From the NCBI RefSeq assembly GCF_008795955.1, contig NZ_VMHN01000001.1, forward strand, positions 558,001 to 622,000: a stretch of DNA of 64,000 nt, given 5' to 3'. Below are positions 8,291-16,506 of the stretch, piece after piece. Origin of the DNA: Marinobacter denitrificans. GTDB lineage: Bacteria; Pseudomonadota; Gammaproteobacteria; Pseudomonadales; Oleiphilaceae. A program made the translations under genes and the position numbers. Position 1 is the stretch's first letter; each line of letters begins with the position of its first letter. The notes beneath the pieces are model-generated. The model saw only the letters and a list, made by a program, of their open reading frames with translations. It did not search any database and was not told the DNA's origin.

Positions 8291-8986
8291 ATGTTCAGAT
8301 CTACGTTCAGAGCAACCATAAAAACAGCCACGGCGATTGCCATCAGCCTTATCACTTTTTCCCTGCCAGCACAGGCGGCGAAACCGGGCACTGAGGAGTC
8401 GGCAGTCAGAAACCCGATACTGTTCGTGCACGGCTATGCATCCGGCGCCAGCATCTGGGACACCATGAAAGACCGGTTCCAGGCCGACGGCTGGCCTGCC
8501 GATGAACTGGCGGCCTTCAGCTACAACTATAACCAGTCCAACACCACAACGGCGGAGGAAGTTCGTGATCAGGTTCAAAGCCTGCTGGCCAGTACCGGGG
8601 CGGATCAGGTCGACATTATCACCCACTCGATGGGTGGGCTCTCGTCACGCCACTTTCTGAAATTCATGGGCGGAGATGAACTGGTCGAAGCCTGGGTGTC
8701 ACTGGCCGGGCCGAACCATGGAACAAGCTGGGCGTACGGCTGTTTTTCCTGGTCCTGTTTTGAGATGCGCCCGGGGTCCAGTTTTCTGGATGAGCTGAAC
8801 AAGGGCAAGGAAACACCGGGCGACACGCGATACGGCACCTGGTGGTCGCCTTGCGATGAAATTATTAACCCGGACGACAGCGTGATCCTGAAAGGGGCGG
8901 ACAACCACCGCACAGCCTGCATCTCTCACAACTGGTTCTTGTACGACGAGGAAGTTTACCGCGACGTGCGGAACTGGATCGACTAA
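8291..8986 (+). CDS. secreted lipase/esterase, alpha/beta-hydrolase fold
   Basis: A 231-residue exported serine hydrolase. The signal peptide runs to about residue 29 (cleavage after PAQA). PILFVHGYASG is the oxyanion-hole strand, THSMGGLSS holds the nucleophilic Ser in the G-x-S-x-G-like elbow (H-S-M-G-G), and a late Asp (CDEIINPDDSV) and His (ACISHNWFL) complete the triad. Size and layout fit class 2 lipases (LipA/EstA type, PF01674). Four Cys (CFSWSCFEM, SPCDE, TACISH) could form disulfides after export. AAGGGG lies before the ATG. A perfect hairpin follows the stop. Confidence 0.88.
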   Translation: MFRSTFRATIKTATAIAISLITFSLPAQAAKPGTEESAVRNPILFVHGYASGASIWDTMKDRFQADGWPADELAAFSYNYNQSNTTTAEEVRDQVQSLLASTGADQVDIITHSMGGLSSRHFLKFMGGDELVEAWVSLAGPNHGTSWAYGCFSWSCFEMRPGSSFLDELNKGKETPGDTRYGTWWSPCDEIINPDDSVILKGADNHRTACISHNWFLYDEEVYRDVRNWID

Positions 8987-8995
8987 CGCAGACAA

Positions 8996-9021
8996 GGCGG
9001 CCCCTTGATTCAGGGGCCGCC
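8996..9021 (+). terminator. hairpin between the two secreted hydrolase genes
   Basis: GGCGGCCCC and GGGGCCGCC pair perfectly over 9 bp around an 8-base loop, 10 bases after the lipase stop. No U-run follows, so read-through into the gene at 9094 is possible. Confidence 0.55.
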
Positions 9022-9093
9022 CGCAGGCATGTTAGCTGCGCAGGCAGGCTACGGCCTGAATCCACACAAAAACAATACGGATTGAGATACGCT

Positions 9094-10236
9094 ATGTTAA
9101 AAACCTTCCGATACATTTCTCTGGTGTTATTGGCATCTGTTCTATTCCAGCCTCTTGCCGCACACGCCACAGAAGACACTCTCGACTACGGACTGTACTG
9201 GTTCGATGGCAACAACAACTCCGTCAAAGCGGTAGAAGCAGATGGAACTGTGAACACCGTACCCCTCAAATTCTACGATCCCTCGAAACCGACCATCGTG
9301 CATTTTCATGGTTGGCAGCCCGATTCCGCTACCCGCGGTGACGGTTACGACCGTGAAGACTTCCGCTTCGTCTGGGGTGATGAGGACGTCATCACCTCCC
9401 GCTCATGGAAGGATAAGGGCTGGAACATAGCCTATTTTTACTGGGACCAGTTCGCTGATGAATCAGAAGTGAAAGACGCCGAGGCCAAAATGTGGTCCGC
9501 CAACGGCCCCCGCGGCATGCGTTACCGCCTCAGCGACGGCAGCTACAGCACGCAGCATTCGCCTGACAAATCCGTGGGCGAAATTGCCTTTGAGCAGCTT
9601 ACCGCAGCATTGGCCGACAACACCTCCCATTACGTGCGCCTGTCTGGCCACTCGCTGGGCAACCAGCTGGCTACCATCGTCGCCGGCAAAATCAGCGATG
9701 CGATCTATGCCGGTGACGCTGGCGTGAACGTCATGGTTGATCGTCTCGAGCTGCTGGACCCATTCTATTCCCAGGACGGCAAAGACTACCTGGGCGATGC
9801 CAACGGCGACGGCAATCCGGACTGGACCGGCGAACGGGTTCGGTGGACCGTTCAGGACCTGATCGACCGTCACAACACCCCGGTGACGGCCTACTACTCA
9901 AGCAACATCAATGACCTTTGGATCGGCGATAAAAACCTGCCGTTGCGAGCAAAGGTGGCCGAGATATGGAACCGTTTCTGGTACCTGGTGGATGAAATAA
10001 ACAAGCACAATCACGTTGTGCCGTTCTACTTCCGCTCAATGGCTTCCGCCCCTCCGGAGGAAGTGACCATCAACTGGGCAGGCGTGCGCAGCGAAACCGG
10101 CCAGGACGCCGCCAGTGCGAGTACCGATGACAACCGGATTCTGGAAATGATGGGCGACACGCATTACTGGGACCAGGTGGAAGGCCGCTACACCGCCGAC
10201 CCCGAAGACGACCAGTTTGAAATTAAGAATTACTGA
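9094..10236 (+). CDS. secreted alpha/beta-hydrolase-like protein (lipase-like)
   Basis: A 380-residue protein with a signal peptide (MLKTFRYISLVLLASVLF, cleavage after AAHA). KPTIVHFHGWQPDSA resembles the oxyanion strand of hydrolases and YVRLSGHSLGNQLAT carries the G-H-S-L-G nucleophile elbow of lipases and thioesterases. Downstream, RLELLDPFYSQDGKDYLGDANGDG is followed by an acidic D-x-N-x-D-x-N-like segment (GDANGDGNPDW) that could bind calcium. NKHNHVVPFYFRS may supply the His. It is probably an exported lipase or a hydrolase of long-chain esters, but a specific family is not certain. It follows the lipase gene by 107 bases in the same direction. Confidence 0.75.
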   Translation: MLKTFRYISLVLLASVLFQPLAAHATEDTLDYGLYWFDGNNNSVKAVEADGTVNTVPLKFYDPSKPTIVHFHGWQPDSATRGDGYDREDFRFVWGDEDVITSRSWKDKGWNIAYFYWDQFADESEVKDAEAKMWSANGPRGMRYRLSDGSYSTQHSPDKSVGEIAFEQLTAALADNTSHYVRLSGHSLGNQLATIVAGKISDAIYAGDAGVNVMVDRLELLDPFYSQDGKDYLGDANGDGNPDWTGERVRWTVQDLIDRHNTPVTAYYSSNINDLWIGDKNLPLRAKVAEIWNRFWYLVDEINKHNHVVPFYFRSMASAPPEEVTINWAGVRSETGQDAASASTDDNRILEMMGDTHYWDQVEGRYTADPEDDQFEIKNY

Positions 10237-10254
10237 GTCCGATCCGGTGATAAA

Positions 10255-10276
10255 AGCCGCGGGCTAGCCCGCGGCT
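10255..10276. terminator. bidirectional terminator-like palindrome overlapping a coding end
   Basis: A perfect 22-bp palindrome (AGCCGCGGGCT followed by its complement) lies 18 bases after the stop at 10236. Because the converging phosphoesterase gene ends at 10264, its last codons (SPAAG) are part of the palindrome. Confidence 0.6.
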
Positions 10277-10746
10277 GGGCTAGCCGTCTGCCGACACCTG
10301 AGATCAATAATCTCACCAACCACATCGTCTTCGCTCACCTGCAGCTGCCCTACCGTGATAGGCAGAGTAAAACGCCGGGGCCCGGCGCCACCTGGGTTGA
10401 AATAAAGCACATCACCAATCCACTCATTACGGGGTTTGTGGGAATGGCCGGCGATCACCACGCGGTAACGGCCTTGCGGATCGATGTCGAGGGTTTTGAC
10501 GTCGTGAAGCATGTAGAAAGCGTGGCCGAGGAATTCCAGCACCTGAACATCGGGAAGAGTCGCTGCGCGGCCAGTTTTGTCGATATTGCCACGGATCGCA
10601 ACCACGGGGGCGATCGCCTCCAGCGCATCCAGAACCTCGTCCCGCCCTACATCACCGGCATGAAGGATCAGATCCGAGCCTTTCAAAACCTCCAGAGCTT
10701 CGGGACGCATTTTGCTGTGGGTGTCTGCGATCACTCCGATTTGCAT
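10264..10746 (-). CDS. metallophosphoesterase of the YfcE/MJ0936 family
   Basis: A 160-residue cytoplasmic calcineurin-like phosphoesterase. The metal-binding signature blocks are in order: GVIADTHS, ILHAGDVGR, AIRGNIDK (the GNxD block), and VIAGHSHKPRNEW (GHSH/GHTH block), followed by YFNPGGAGPRRF. This layout and size match the YfcE/MJ0936 subfamily, whose members hydrolyse phosphodiesters in vitro without a settled natural substrate. The last few residues are encoded within the palindrome at 10255-10276. A tRNA gene on the same strand lies 93 bases upstream of the start. Confidence 0.92.
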   Translation of the reverse strand: MQIGVIADTHSKMRPEALEVLKGSDLILHAGDVGRDEVLDALEAIAPVVAIRGNIDKTGRAATLPDVQVLEFLGHAFYMLHDVKTLDIDPQGRYRVVIAGHSHKPRNEWIGDVLYFNPGGAGPRRFTLPITVGQLQVSEDDVVGEIIDLRCRQTASPAAG

Positions 10747-10838
10747 GCTTACGCCCTCTTAATTCCTCAATGACTCCAGAAAAGAGGTCCAGGTTATCCA
10801 AAAACAGAAATACAAGACCTATCCCGGCTGCGGGCAGA

Positions 10839-10912
10839 TGGAGCGGGTGAAGGGAATCGAACCCTCGTCGTAAGCTTGGGAAGCTTCTGCTCTGCCATTG
10901 AGCTACACCCGC
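10839..10912 (-). tRNA. tRNA-Gly (CCC anticodon)
   Basis: The minus strand folds into a 74-nt cloverleaf. The acceptor stem pairs GCGGGTG with CACCCGC, the D arm reads AGCTCAATGGCAGAGCA, the anticodon stem-loop centres on TTCCCAA (anticodon CCC) and the T arm is the usual GAGGGTTCGATTCCCTT. CCA is encoded at the 3' end. The sequence closely resembles E. coli glyU. Confidence 0.95.
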
Positions 10913-10930
10913 GTCCTGCGGCCCAATATA

Positions 10931-11869
10931 CTAGAGCGACCCCGGTTTTCCTAATGACAGCGCATAGTCGATCGCCGCACACACTGCTGCAACTTGCGCG
11001 GCATTGCATTGCTCAGCGGTCACGCGGTCGCTGTCCGGGTATACCTCGGTGGTGGTTCTGTAGCGGGCGTTGGTCATGCCGGCGCAAAGGCCAAGCTGCG
11101 CCAGCGGGTACTGAATAACACCCCGGTCGGCCACCAGTGAGCCGAAGATCTCGCCGTTATCATCCGCCGGCGCGATGTGGGTGATCTTTTCCACCGCCCT
11201 GATCAATGCCTGCTGGAATTCAGGCTGCGGGCTCTCGGTGTCATCCACCAGGTAGAAGCCATCCGGAATGTTACCCGGCTCAAACGGTTTGCCATCACGG
11301 GCAGCAAGCGCCGGGCGAAACTCGGTTTCGTCGGTATCGGTGGTCTCGTGCAGGTCGATGTGCAGCAGTATTGGCTCATCAATCGACGCAACCAGCTGCA
11401 TGAGCGCCACTGACTCCCCCGCCTGGCCCTCATCACGAAACGAGCGGTTGGGATCCACCGCGTTCGCGTTCCAGCGATGGATGCGTTCGTAAGCCCAGGG
11501 GCTGACGCACGGCGCGACCAACAGGTTTACACGATCAGCATAATCCGATGCATGTTGTTCAACGAACTGCAGAGCACCATGCACCCCGCTTGTTTCATAT
11601 CCATGGACCCCGCCTGTTATCAGCACCACCGGCCTATCGGCGCGCCAGTCCCGGCTGCGGATCGCCATCAGCGGATAAATGTCGGGGCCGTATTCCAGGC
11701 GGCCGTACTCCTGCACATCAAAGCGCGAACGCAGCCGCTCGACCACGCTAAACACGTCGGACTCGTAACTGCGCTGACGGCTCTGCCGCGACAGCCACTC
11801 AGCATGTTCCGCGTTGCCCCAGGGAATGCCGGGCGTGCCGATTGGATAGGCCGCTGAAGCGGTGCTCAT
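10931..11869 (-). CDS. M14-family zinc carboxypeptidase-like protein
   Basis: A 312-residue protein of the M14 metallopeptidase superfamily. ITGGVHGYETSG supplies the first zinc His and Glu (H-x-x-E), and LLHIDLHETTDTDE supplies the third His within an HxDLHE block. NAVDPNRSFRDEG matches the substrate-binding Asn-Arg motif, and TTTEVYP near the C-terminus fits the catalytic Glu region. It has no signal peptide, so it probably trims a peptide or acyl amino acid in the cytoplasm. It lies directly upstream (18 bases) of the tRNA-Gly gene on the same strand. Confidence 0.88.
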   Translation of the reverse strand: MSTASAAYPIGTPGIPWGNAEHAEWLSRQSRQRSYESDVFSVVERLRSRFDVQEYGRLEYGPDIYPLMAIRSRDWRADRPVVLITGGVHGYETSGVHGALQFVEQHASDYADRVNLLVAPCVSPWAYERIHRWNANAVDPNRSFRDEGQAGESVALMQLVASIDEPILLHIDLHETTDTDETEFRPALAARDGKPFEPGNIPDGFYLVDDTESPQPEFQQALIRAVEKITHIAPADDNGEIFGSLVADRGVIQYPLAQLGLCAGMTNARYRTTTEVYPDSDRVTAEQCNAAQVAAVCAAIDYALSLGKPGSL

Positions 11870-12037
11870 ATTGCGTTTCTCCTTCGGTCATTCACTGACT
11901 TTCCTGGGGTCCGACTCCGTGTCATTATGCTACCAAATGCACGGGGGCCTGACCCCCTTCTGCGCACAGGTGTATGTGCACGGTCTTGTACGGCAGGGCC
12001 GGAGTACCGAGGTCAAGCAGGCCCTGATGAGCCACCG

Positions 12038-12829
12038 ATGAATTATCCCCAGCGAATTGTCTGCCTTACCGAAGAAGCCACAGAGACCCTCTACGCCATC
12101 GGCGCAGAGGACCGCATTGTCGGCATATCCGGGTTCACCATCCGGCCCGAGCGAGCCAGAAAGGAAAAGCCCAAGGTCTCAGCCTTCACCTCCGCCAAAA
12201 TTGGGAAAATTCTGGAACTGAAACCAGACCTGGTGGTGGGGTTCTCTGACATGCAGGCCGATATCGCAGCGGAACTGGTGCGCAGCGGCGTAGCCGTGCA
12301 CATTTTCAATCAGCGCACGGTGCCGGGCATCCTTTCCATGATCCGAACCCTCGGCGGCATGCTGGGCCTGTCTGACCGAACCGACGCCTACGCTCAGGCG
12401 CTTTCCGACAGGGTTGAACGAATAAGAGCGGAAAGAGCGAGTCCGAACCGCCCCCGGGTCTACTTTGAGGAATGGGGCGACCCGATGATCACTGGCATAG
12501 GCTGGGTGTCCGAGCTGATTGGCATTGCCGGTGGTGAGGATATCTTCCCGGAACGGGCAGCCGAGCCCGGCGCCCGGGAGCGCATTATCGAAAATCCCGG
12601 AGACGTAATCGAGCGGCAACCAGACATCATCATCGGCTCCTGGTGCGGGCGTAAATTCCGCTCGGAGCAAGTAGCCGAACGCCCGGGTTGGGGCGATATT
12701 CCAGCCGTGGCCAACAACCACCTGTATGAGATCAGGTCACCGCTGATTCTTCAACCGGGGCCGGCAGCGCTGACGGATGGGCTGGATGCGCTATGTGAGA
12801 TTATTGATCTGGGGCGCAGCTTCAATTAG
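12038..12829 (+). CDS. BtuF-like cobalamin/metal-chelate-binding protein without signal peptide
   Basis: A 263-residue protein with the bilobed class III periplasmic-binding fold (PF01497): IVCLTEEATETLYAIGAEDRIVG opens the first lobe, SAFTSAKIGKILELKPDLVVGF ends it, and FEEWGDPMITGIGWVSELIGIAGGEDIF begins the second. This matches BtuF-like proteins that bind cobalamin. Unlike BtuF it has no signal peptide or lipobox; the codons upstream of the chosen ATG do not form one either. Short cytoplasmic homologues are known in proteobacteria, with no established role. No transporter genes flank it. It converges with the 5'-nucleotidase gene. Confidence 0.8.
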   Translation: MNYPQRIVCLTEEATETLYAIGAEDRIVGISGFTIRPERARKEKPKVSAFTSAKIGKILELKPDLVVGFSDMQADIAAELVRSGVAVHIFNQRTVPGILSMIRTLGGMLGLSDRTDAYAQALSDRVERIRAERASPNRPRVYFEEWGDPMITGIGWVSELIGIAGGEDIFPERAAEPGARERIIENPGDVIERQPDIIIGSWCGRKFRSEQVAERPGWGDIPAVANNHLYEIRSPLILQPGPAALTDGLDALCEIIDLGRSFN

Positions 12830-12840
12830 TGCCCATCTCG

Positions 12841-12859
12841 AGACTGCTCGAAACAGTCT
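12841..12859. terminator. weak hairpin between convergent genes
   Basis: AGACTG and CAGTCT form a 6-bp stem with a seven-base loop, 12 bases after the stop of the BtuF-like gene and before the end of the convergent 5'-nucleotidase gene. Confidence 0.3.
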
Positions 12860-12873
12860 TCTGACCGGCATTC

Positions 12874-13851
12874 TCACTTGCTGCTTGCTGAACTTTTCTC
12901 AGAATCCTTGAGCAGAGATCCGGACCTGTAAGGCACCTTCCCCGCAGGTGTGTATCGGGCAGCAGGCTCCAGATGCACATCCTGATCATCAAAGAAGATG
13001 TGCGCCTTGAACGCCCTGATGATTTTCGATTTATCCAACCCGCCCAGGAAAAAGATCTCATCCACATACACCCCCCAATGCCGCTGGGTTTTGATGACCC
13101 GCATCTCAGCCGGGCTATTTCTTGCGGTAATGATGGCCACACGTACCGGTGAGAAGTCGACCTTGTGAGGAAGCCGATCCTGTAAACGCGACAACTTCCG
13201 AAGCAGCGTTGCGTATGGCCCGTCACTCAGGGGGTTGTCCTGTTCCTTATCCTCTACGGTGTGAAACCCTTTCAGGCCCTCTGCCTTGAACACGATTTCA
13301 CTCTCGTCGCTGAACAGCACCGCATCGCCATCAAAGGCAATTCGCACCTGGCCATCGGGAATGGTTTCCATATTGGCGGGTGGCTCTTTCACCAGCGCGA
13401 CGGCGCAGCTATCGCTATCAATCACGCGCTGCGCATCTTTGGTGTTGGTGGTCAGGAACAGATCCACATCGTAAGCGTCCAGATAGTCCACCACAGACTC
13501 ACCACCGGTGAACGCGGAGCGTGTGATATCCAGGCCGTACTCGCGAATGTTATGAAACACCCGCACCCCAGTTTCCGGGCTGTTGCGGGACATCACCACG
13601 ACTTCCACGAGTGGGGCTCTGTCGCCGGACTGAAACTGGTTCAGGGAAAGCAGGGCCTTCACCAGATAAAAGCCCGTGCCCGGCTGGAGACCATCGGACT
13701 CACGGGCCGCCATATATTCACGGTAATCTTCAATAGCCTCTTCGCGATTGGACTCGAACTTATCACGAAATACGGAATCCGCTTCGCTCAGATCGAACAA
13801 CGCCGTCGCCGAGATGCCGACCACCAGGGTATCCGATAAATCGTAGGGCAT
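12874..13851 (-). CDS. cytosolic-type 5'-nucleotidase (PF06189)
   Basis: A 325-residue protein that matches the bacterial members of PF06189, relatives of eukaryotic cytosolic 5'-nucleotidase I. Recognisable blocks are LVVGISATALFDL at the N-terminus, VEVVVMSRNSPETGVRVFHNI, RIAFDGDAVLFSDESE (a D-x-D haloacid-dehalogenase-like motif: DGDAVLF), VAIITARNSPAEMRVI and AHIFFDDQDVHLEPA (acidic motif IV). It dephosphorylates nucleoside monophosphates in this family. No signal peptide is present. It stands alone, with convergent and divergent neighbours. Confidence 0.9.
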   Translation of the reverse strand: MPYDLSDTLVVGISATALFDLSEADSVFRDKFESNREEAIEDYREYMAARESDGLQPGTGFYLVKALLSLNQFQSGDRAPLVEVVVMSRNSPETGVRVFHNIREYGLDITRSAFTGGESVVDYLDAYDVDLFLTTNTKDAQRVIDSDSCAVALVKEPPANMETIPDGQVRIAFDGDAVLFSDESEIVFKAEGLKGFHTVEDKEQDNPLSDGPYATLLRKLSRLQDRLPHKVDFSPVRVAIITARNSPAEMRVIKTQRHWGVYVDEIFFLGGLDKSKIIRAFKAHIFFDDQDVHLEPAARYTPAGKVPYRSGSLLKDSEKSSASSK

Positions 13852-14159
13852 GGGAAATCCTTAAAAGTGATTTCAGCTATGTGCAATCTCTTATGCGCGC
13901 AAATAAATATACACAGCTTTTCGCTGCGTTATCGATCTTGCTACTACCCATTGAGGTGGCCAGCCCAGCACTTCAGTGGACGAACCGCTACCGACACCAA
14001 CATGTCCCTCTGGTGTAGCTGGCTCCGGATGAGCCCATGGACGAGCCGCCCCGCCGACTGCGGCTGGCGCTTGAGCGCCAGGGCATCAGTGAATCGGCCT
14101 TCCGGGTGATGCAACACGGGGAAGTGTGGTCGCCGCAGTGGTAAGTCTCTCGAAATGGC
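13852..14159. other. intergenic stretch with a possible protein-end remnant
   Basis: About 300 bases without a convincing gene. On the plus strand 14037-14144 encodes 35 residues (LRLALERQGISESAF in the middle, ending SPQW) with plausible helical composition but a stop just upstream and no ribosome site; it may be the tail of a lost gene. The region must also hold the promoter of the 5'-nucleotidase gene. Confidence 0.35.
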
Positions 14160-14669
14160 TTAAGGCGACGGTCGCCCAAAAATTTGGGTCCACGAAGGGG
14201 AATACCGGGAGCCCCGCTCCTCGGCCTTTGCCGCGCCCATTTCGGTGAATTTTGTACTCATGATATTCGCGCAATGTCCCGGGCTCGAGAGCCAACCATC
14301 CACGACGGCATCAACGGAGTTCTGACCCCCTGCGATATTTTCGCCAACCGCCGACCAGCTGTAACCGCTGCCTAGCACCCGCTCGCCCATCTGGACACCT
14401 TCAGGGCCGGTATGGCTGAAGAATTCCTGCCCTACCATATCCTCTGAATGGGCCAGGGCAGCCTCCTCGAGTTTGCAGTTCCACGCCAGCGGTTCGGCTG
14501 CGTCAAAGTGCTCGTCGCCACATTGTCTGGGTTGACTGCGCGCTTCGTTGACGCGGTCCAGCAAAGCCCGATCGGTTTCGTCCATCTCGCACTCGCCAGC
14601 CACAAGAAAACCGGAAAATCCGAGTAAACCCAACAGGGCAAAGGCGTTCGGCCTGGTCTGTCTGGCCAT
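14160..14669 (-). CDS. CAP/SCP-superfamily secreted protein
   Basis: A 169-residue protein with a signal-like N-terminus (ALLGLLGFSGFLVAG followed by a Cys, so possibly a lipoprotein although the lipobox is poor) and a complete CAP domain: LLDRVNEARS, PLAWNCKLEEAALAHSEDM, FFSHTGPEG, VGENIAGGQNSVDAVVDGWLSS, GHCANIM and FTEMGAA. The His and Glu residues of the CAP cavity are present. Bacterial CAP proteins are secreted and mostly of unknown function. AAGGAGG lies before the ATG at 14669. Its leader is strikingly similar to the leader of a transposase remnant at 28714-28754. Confidence 0.88.
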   Translation of the reverse strand: MARQTRPNAFALLGLLGFSGFLVAGECEMDETDRALLDRVNEARSQPRQCGDEHFDAAEPLAWNCKLEEAALAHSEDMVGQEFFSHTGPEGVQMGERVLGSGYSWSAVGENIAGGQNSVDAVVDGWLSSPGHCANIMSTKFTEMGAAKAEERGSRYSPSWTQIFGRPSP

Positions 14670-14802
14670 TAGCTCCTCCTTGCTTTTTGGAGCGTAGAAT
14701 CCTTTCCAAAGGTTAGATGAGTTAAACAGAAAATACACCAAACACGAGGACCGTGAGCACTACTGCACGATGTGCATGAGCGGCAACCCAGGCCGAGTGC
14801 TC

Positions 14803-15981
14803 TCAGGCGCTGCAGCTATACTTGGACGGGCCCCGCCCCTCGACCACCTTCCCGGACTTGTAATCCACGCTCTGTGCTGGCAACAAGTCCGACTCGTACA
14901 CCCACTCAGAACCCTGGTTAGAGAGAAGGTAGTTCTGCCTCTGGCAGTCGCTGCCATCACCGGTTTCTATATTGGCAGCGGCTCTGCAGCTTGCCTTGTC
15001 GGCGGACTCAGTCAGGTAGCATCGAAGAGATGTGCCGCGAGTACCGTCAATCAGCAATTGCTGTTGCAGATAGCTTTCGAAACGCTGCCCTGCAATATGC
15101 TCAGCTTTGGCACCTTCAACGGTACGGGGATTACCCTCCAGGCTTGTTAGTACCGGATGAGCCGGATGGATCTGATTCGCAGCAAGTTCGTTGGCAATCT
15201 CCCAGCCATTTGGCCCCATGCGGAATTGAAACTTAAGTGTTGTGGTTTGGTCATTAGACGCCCCTCCCTCAAGACCTACAAATGCGGTTGCCGGGTTGGC
15301 CGTTCCGTTGGTGTAGAGGGTAGTGCCAAACGCCGTGCCGACCGTGAAATCAGGATAGTTTTCCGCAGCGTACTGCCTCGCCAATAATCGGAGTGTGTCC
15401 AAGCTTTGGTAGTGACGGTCCAGTTCGCCGTCCACCACCTTAATATCTCCGAACGTGGCAAAGCCTGAACCATACAGTTCTGTCTGGCTTTTTGCCGCAG
15501 TCAGCTCAACGGTGAACGGAACACCCAGCGTTTCGGACTCACCAAACGCAAGCACTACCTGGTAGTCGCTCATCAGGGTCTGCTGGTCAGGTACGCTCTC
15601 GCCTTCCAGCATTTTCTTGAGTCGCAGGTGCGGAGTAGTGCCAGCGCCTTCCACAGGCACTGAAAATGTTTTGCCGGCCGGATTCTCATCGAAGATCACA
15701 ATTTCCGCCGCAAGGTCGGCAAAGAATTCCGAGCCTTGGCGAAGCACTAGTGTCCCACCATTGAGAATCGCTTGTTCCATGGTGAACTGACTGTCTCGGA
15801 TCCGGCCAGCCACGGGCTGGTCACTGCGGGCAGGCGCCGCTGAGCTTACGGCTTGTGGGGTGGGCTCAGGTGCGGGCGCGGAGACCTCAGTTGCTGCGGG
15901 TTCGTCGCTGCAACCAGTGGCGATCAGGACGATGAAAACAATTGCGGCCATGCTTGGACGGCTCAAGGGATTCCATTCCAT
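14803..15981 (-). CDS. putative lipoprotein of unknown function
   Basis: A 392-residue protein beginning with a lipoprotein signal peptide: a hydrophobic run (MAAIVFIVLIATGC) ending in the lipobox I-A-T-G-C at about residue 24, followed by a Pro/Ala/Glu-rich linker. Two beta-rich segments follow: one around residues 60-170 and a second (residues about 195-300) with repeated aromatic and Thr residues. The C-terminal 90 residues contain four Cys in CYLTESADKASC and the last segment, suggesting disulfides. No family is recognised. The 61 bases between its stop and the CAP gene do not suggest an operon. Confidence 0.7.
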   Translation of the reverse strand: MEWNPLSRPSMAAIVFIVLIATGCSDEPAATEVSAPAPEPTPQAVSSAAPARSDQPVAGRIRDSQFTMEQAILNGGTLVLRQGSEFFADLAAEIVIFDENPAGKTFSVPVEGAGTTPHLRLKKMLEGESVPDQQTLMSDYQVVLAFGESETLGVPFTVELTAAKSQTELYGSGFATFGDIKVVDGELDRHYQSLDTLRLLARQYAAENYPDFTVGTAFGTTLYTNGTANPATAFVGLEGGASNDQTTTLKFQFRMGPNGWEIANELAANQIHPAHPVLTSLEGNPRTVEGAKAEHIAGQRFESYLQQQLLIDGTRGTSLRCYLTESADKASCRAAANIETGDGSDCQRQNYLLSNQGSEWVYESDLLPAQSVDYKSGKVVEGRGPSKYSCSA

Positions 15982-16134
15982 AACTGTGCTCTCGTGTAGG
16001 TGCTGGGTAATTTCCTGATGGTATTGCGTTCTTTCTACCGCACTGTTTTTGAAAAATCTGTTGTATTTCCGTTACGTTAGTCAGATCTGATCAGTGGTGA
16101 GCAGGCCACATAAGATGACGCTCAGGATTCGACT

Positions 16135-16475
16135 CCAGGACTCCAAAAACGCTGCGAACTCAAATGCGTCAAAGCCGTGGAAGTCCTTTTCCGGGCTATC
16201 AATCGGCAGGTTCGGATCCGCCCCAGCTGCATTAATGCGCGGAGATAATCAATATCGGCATACAGTATTACCTCATGCACCGGTGCCAACCCGTTGTAAT
16301 AGCCGTTGACCGGCTCTCCCCTTTCCGTGAAATGTCGAAGCAACGCGTAGCCCCGTCGCCTCGGGGTCGACAGGGCTCCACGGCATTTCTTCGGGATCGA
16401 GAAGCGCAATAACTGTGCCCCCCCAGACATCAGAACCAAAAGCCCAGGTGCGATAGATCATCGGGAATGCCTGCA
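16135..16475 (-). pseudogene. decayed partial copy of the ankyrin-type gene at 17532-18155
   Basis: On the minus strand this region is nearly identical to parts of 17532-18155 (for example YYNGLAPVHE, ILYADIDYLRAL and MIYRTWAFGSD). An internal block of roughly 150 bases is missing where CGCGTAGCC runs into CGCCTCGGGGTCGA, frameshifts split the frame, and both ends are truncated. It is separated from the intact copy by the substrate-binding-protein gene at 16507-17331. A decaying duplicate next to the intact gene is what orphan immunity genes look like in polymorphic-toxin loci. Confidence 0.85.
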
Positions 16476-16506
16476 CTAGTGTTCGCGAAAACTGTGCAGG
16501 TCGAAG

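Noticed and set aside
11930..12037. Possible cobalamin riboswitch before the BtuF-like gene
   Set aside because: A GCCACCG and a GGTC-rich segment are present, but I cannot find the conserved B12 box or the GGGAA segments in order.
13867..14109. 80-codon frame after the 5'-nucleotidase gene
   Set aside because: Unusual Cys/Trp/Arg composition, no ribosome site and no family resemblance.
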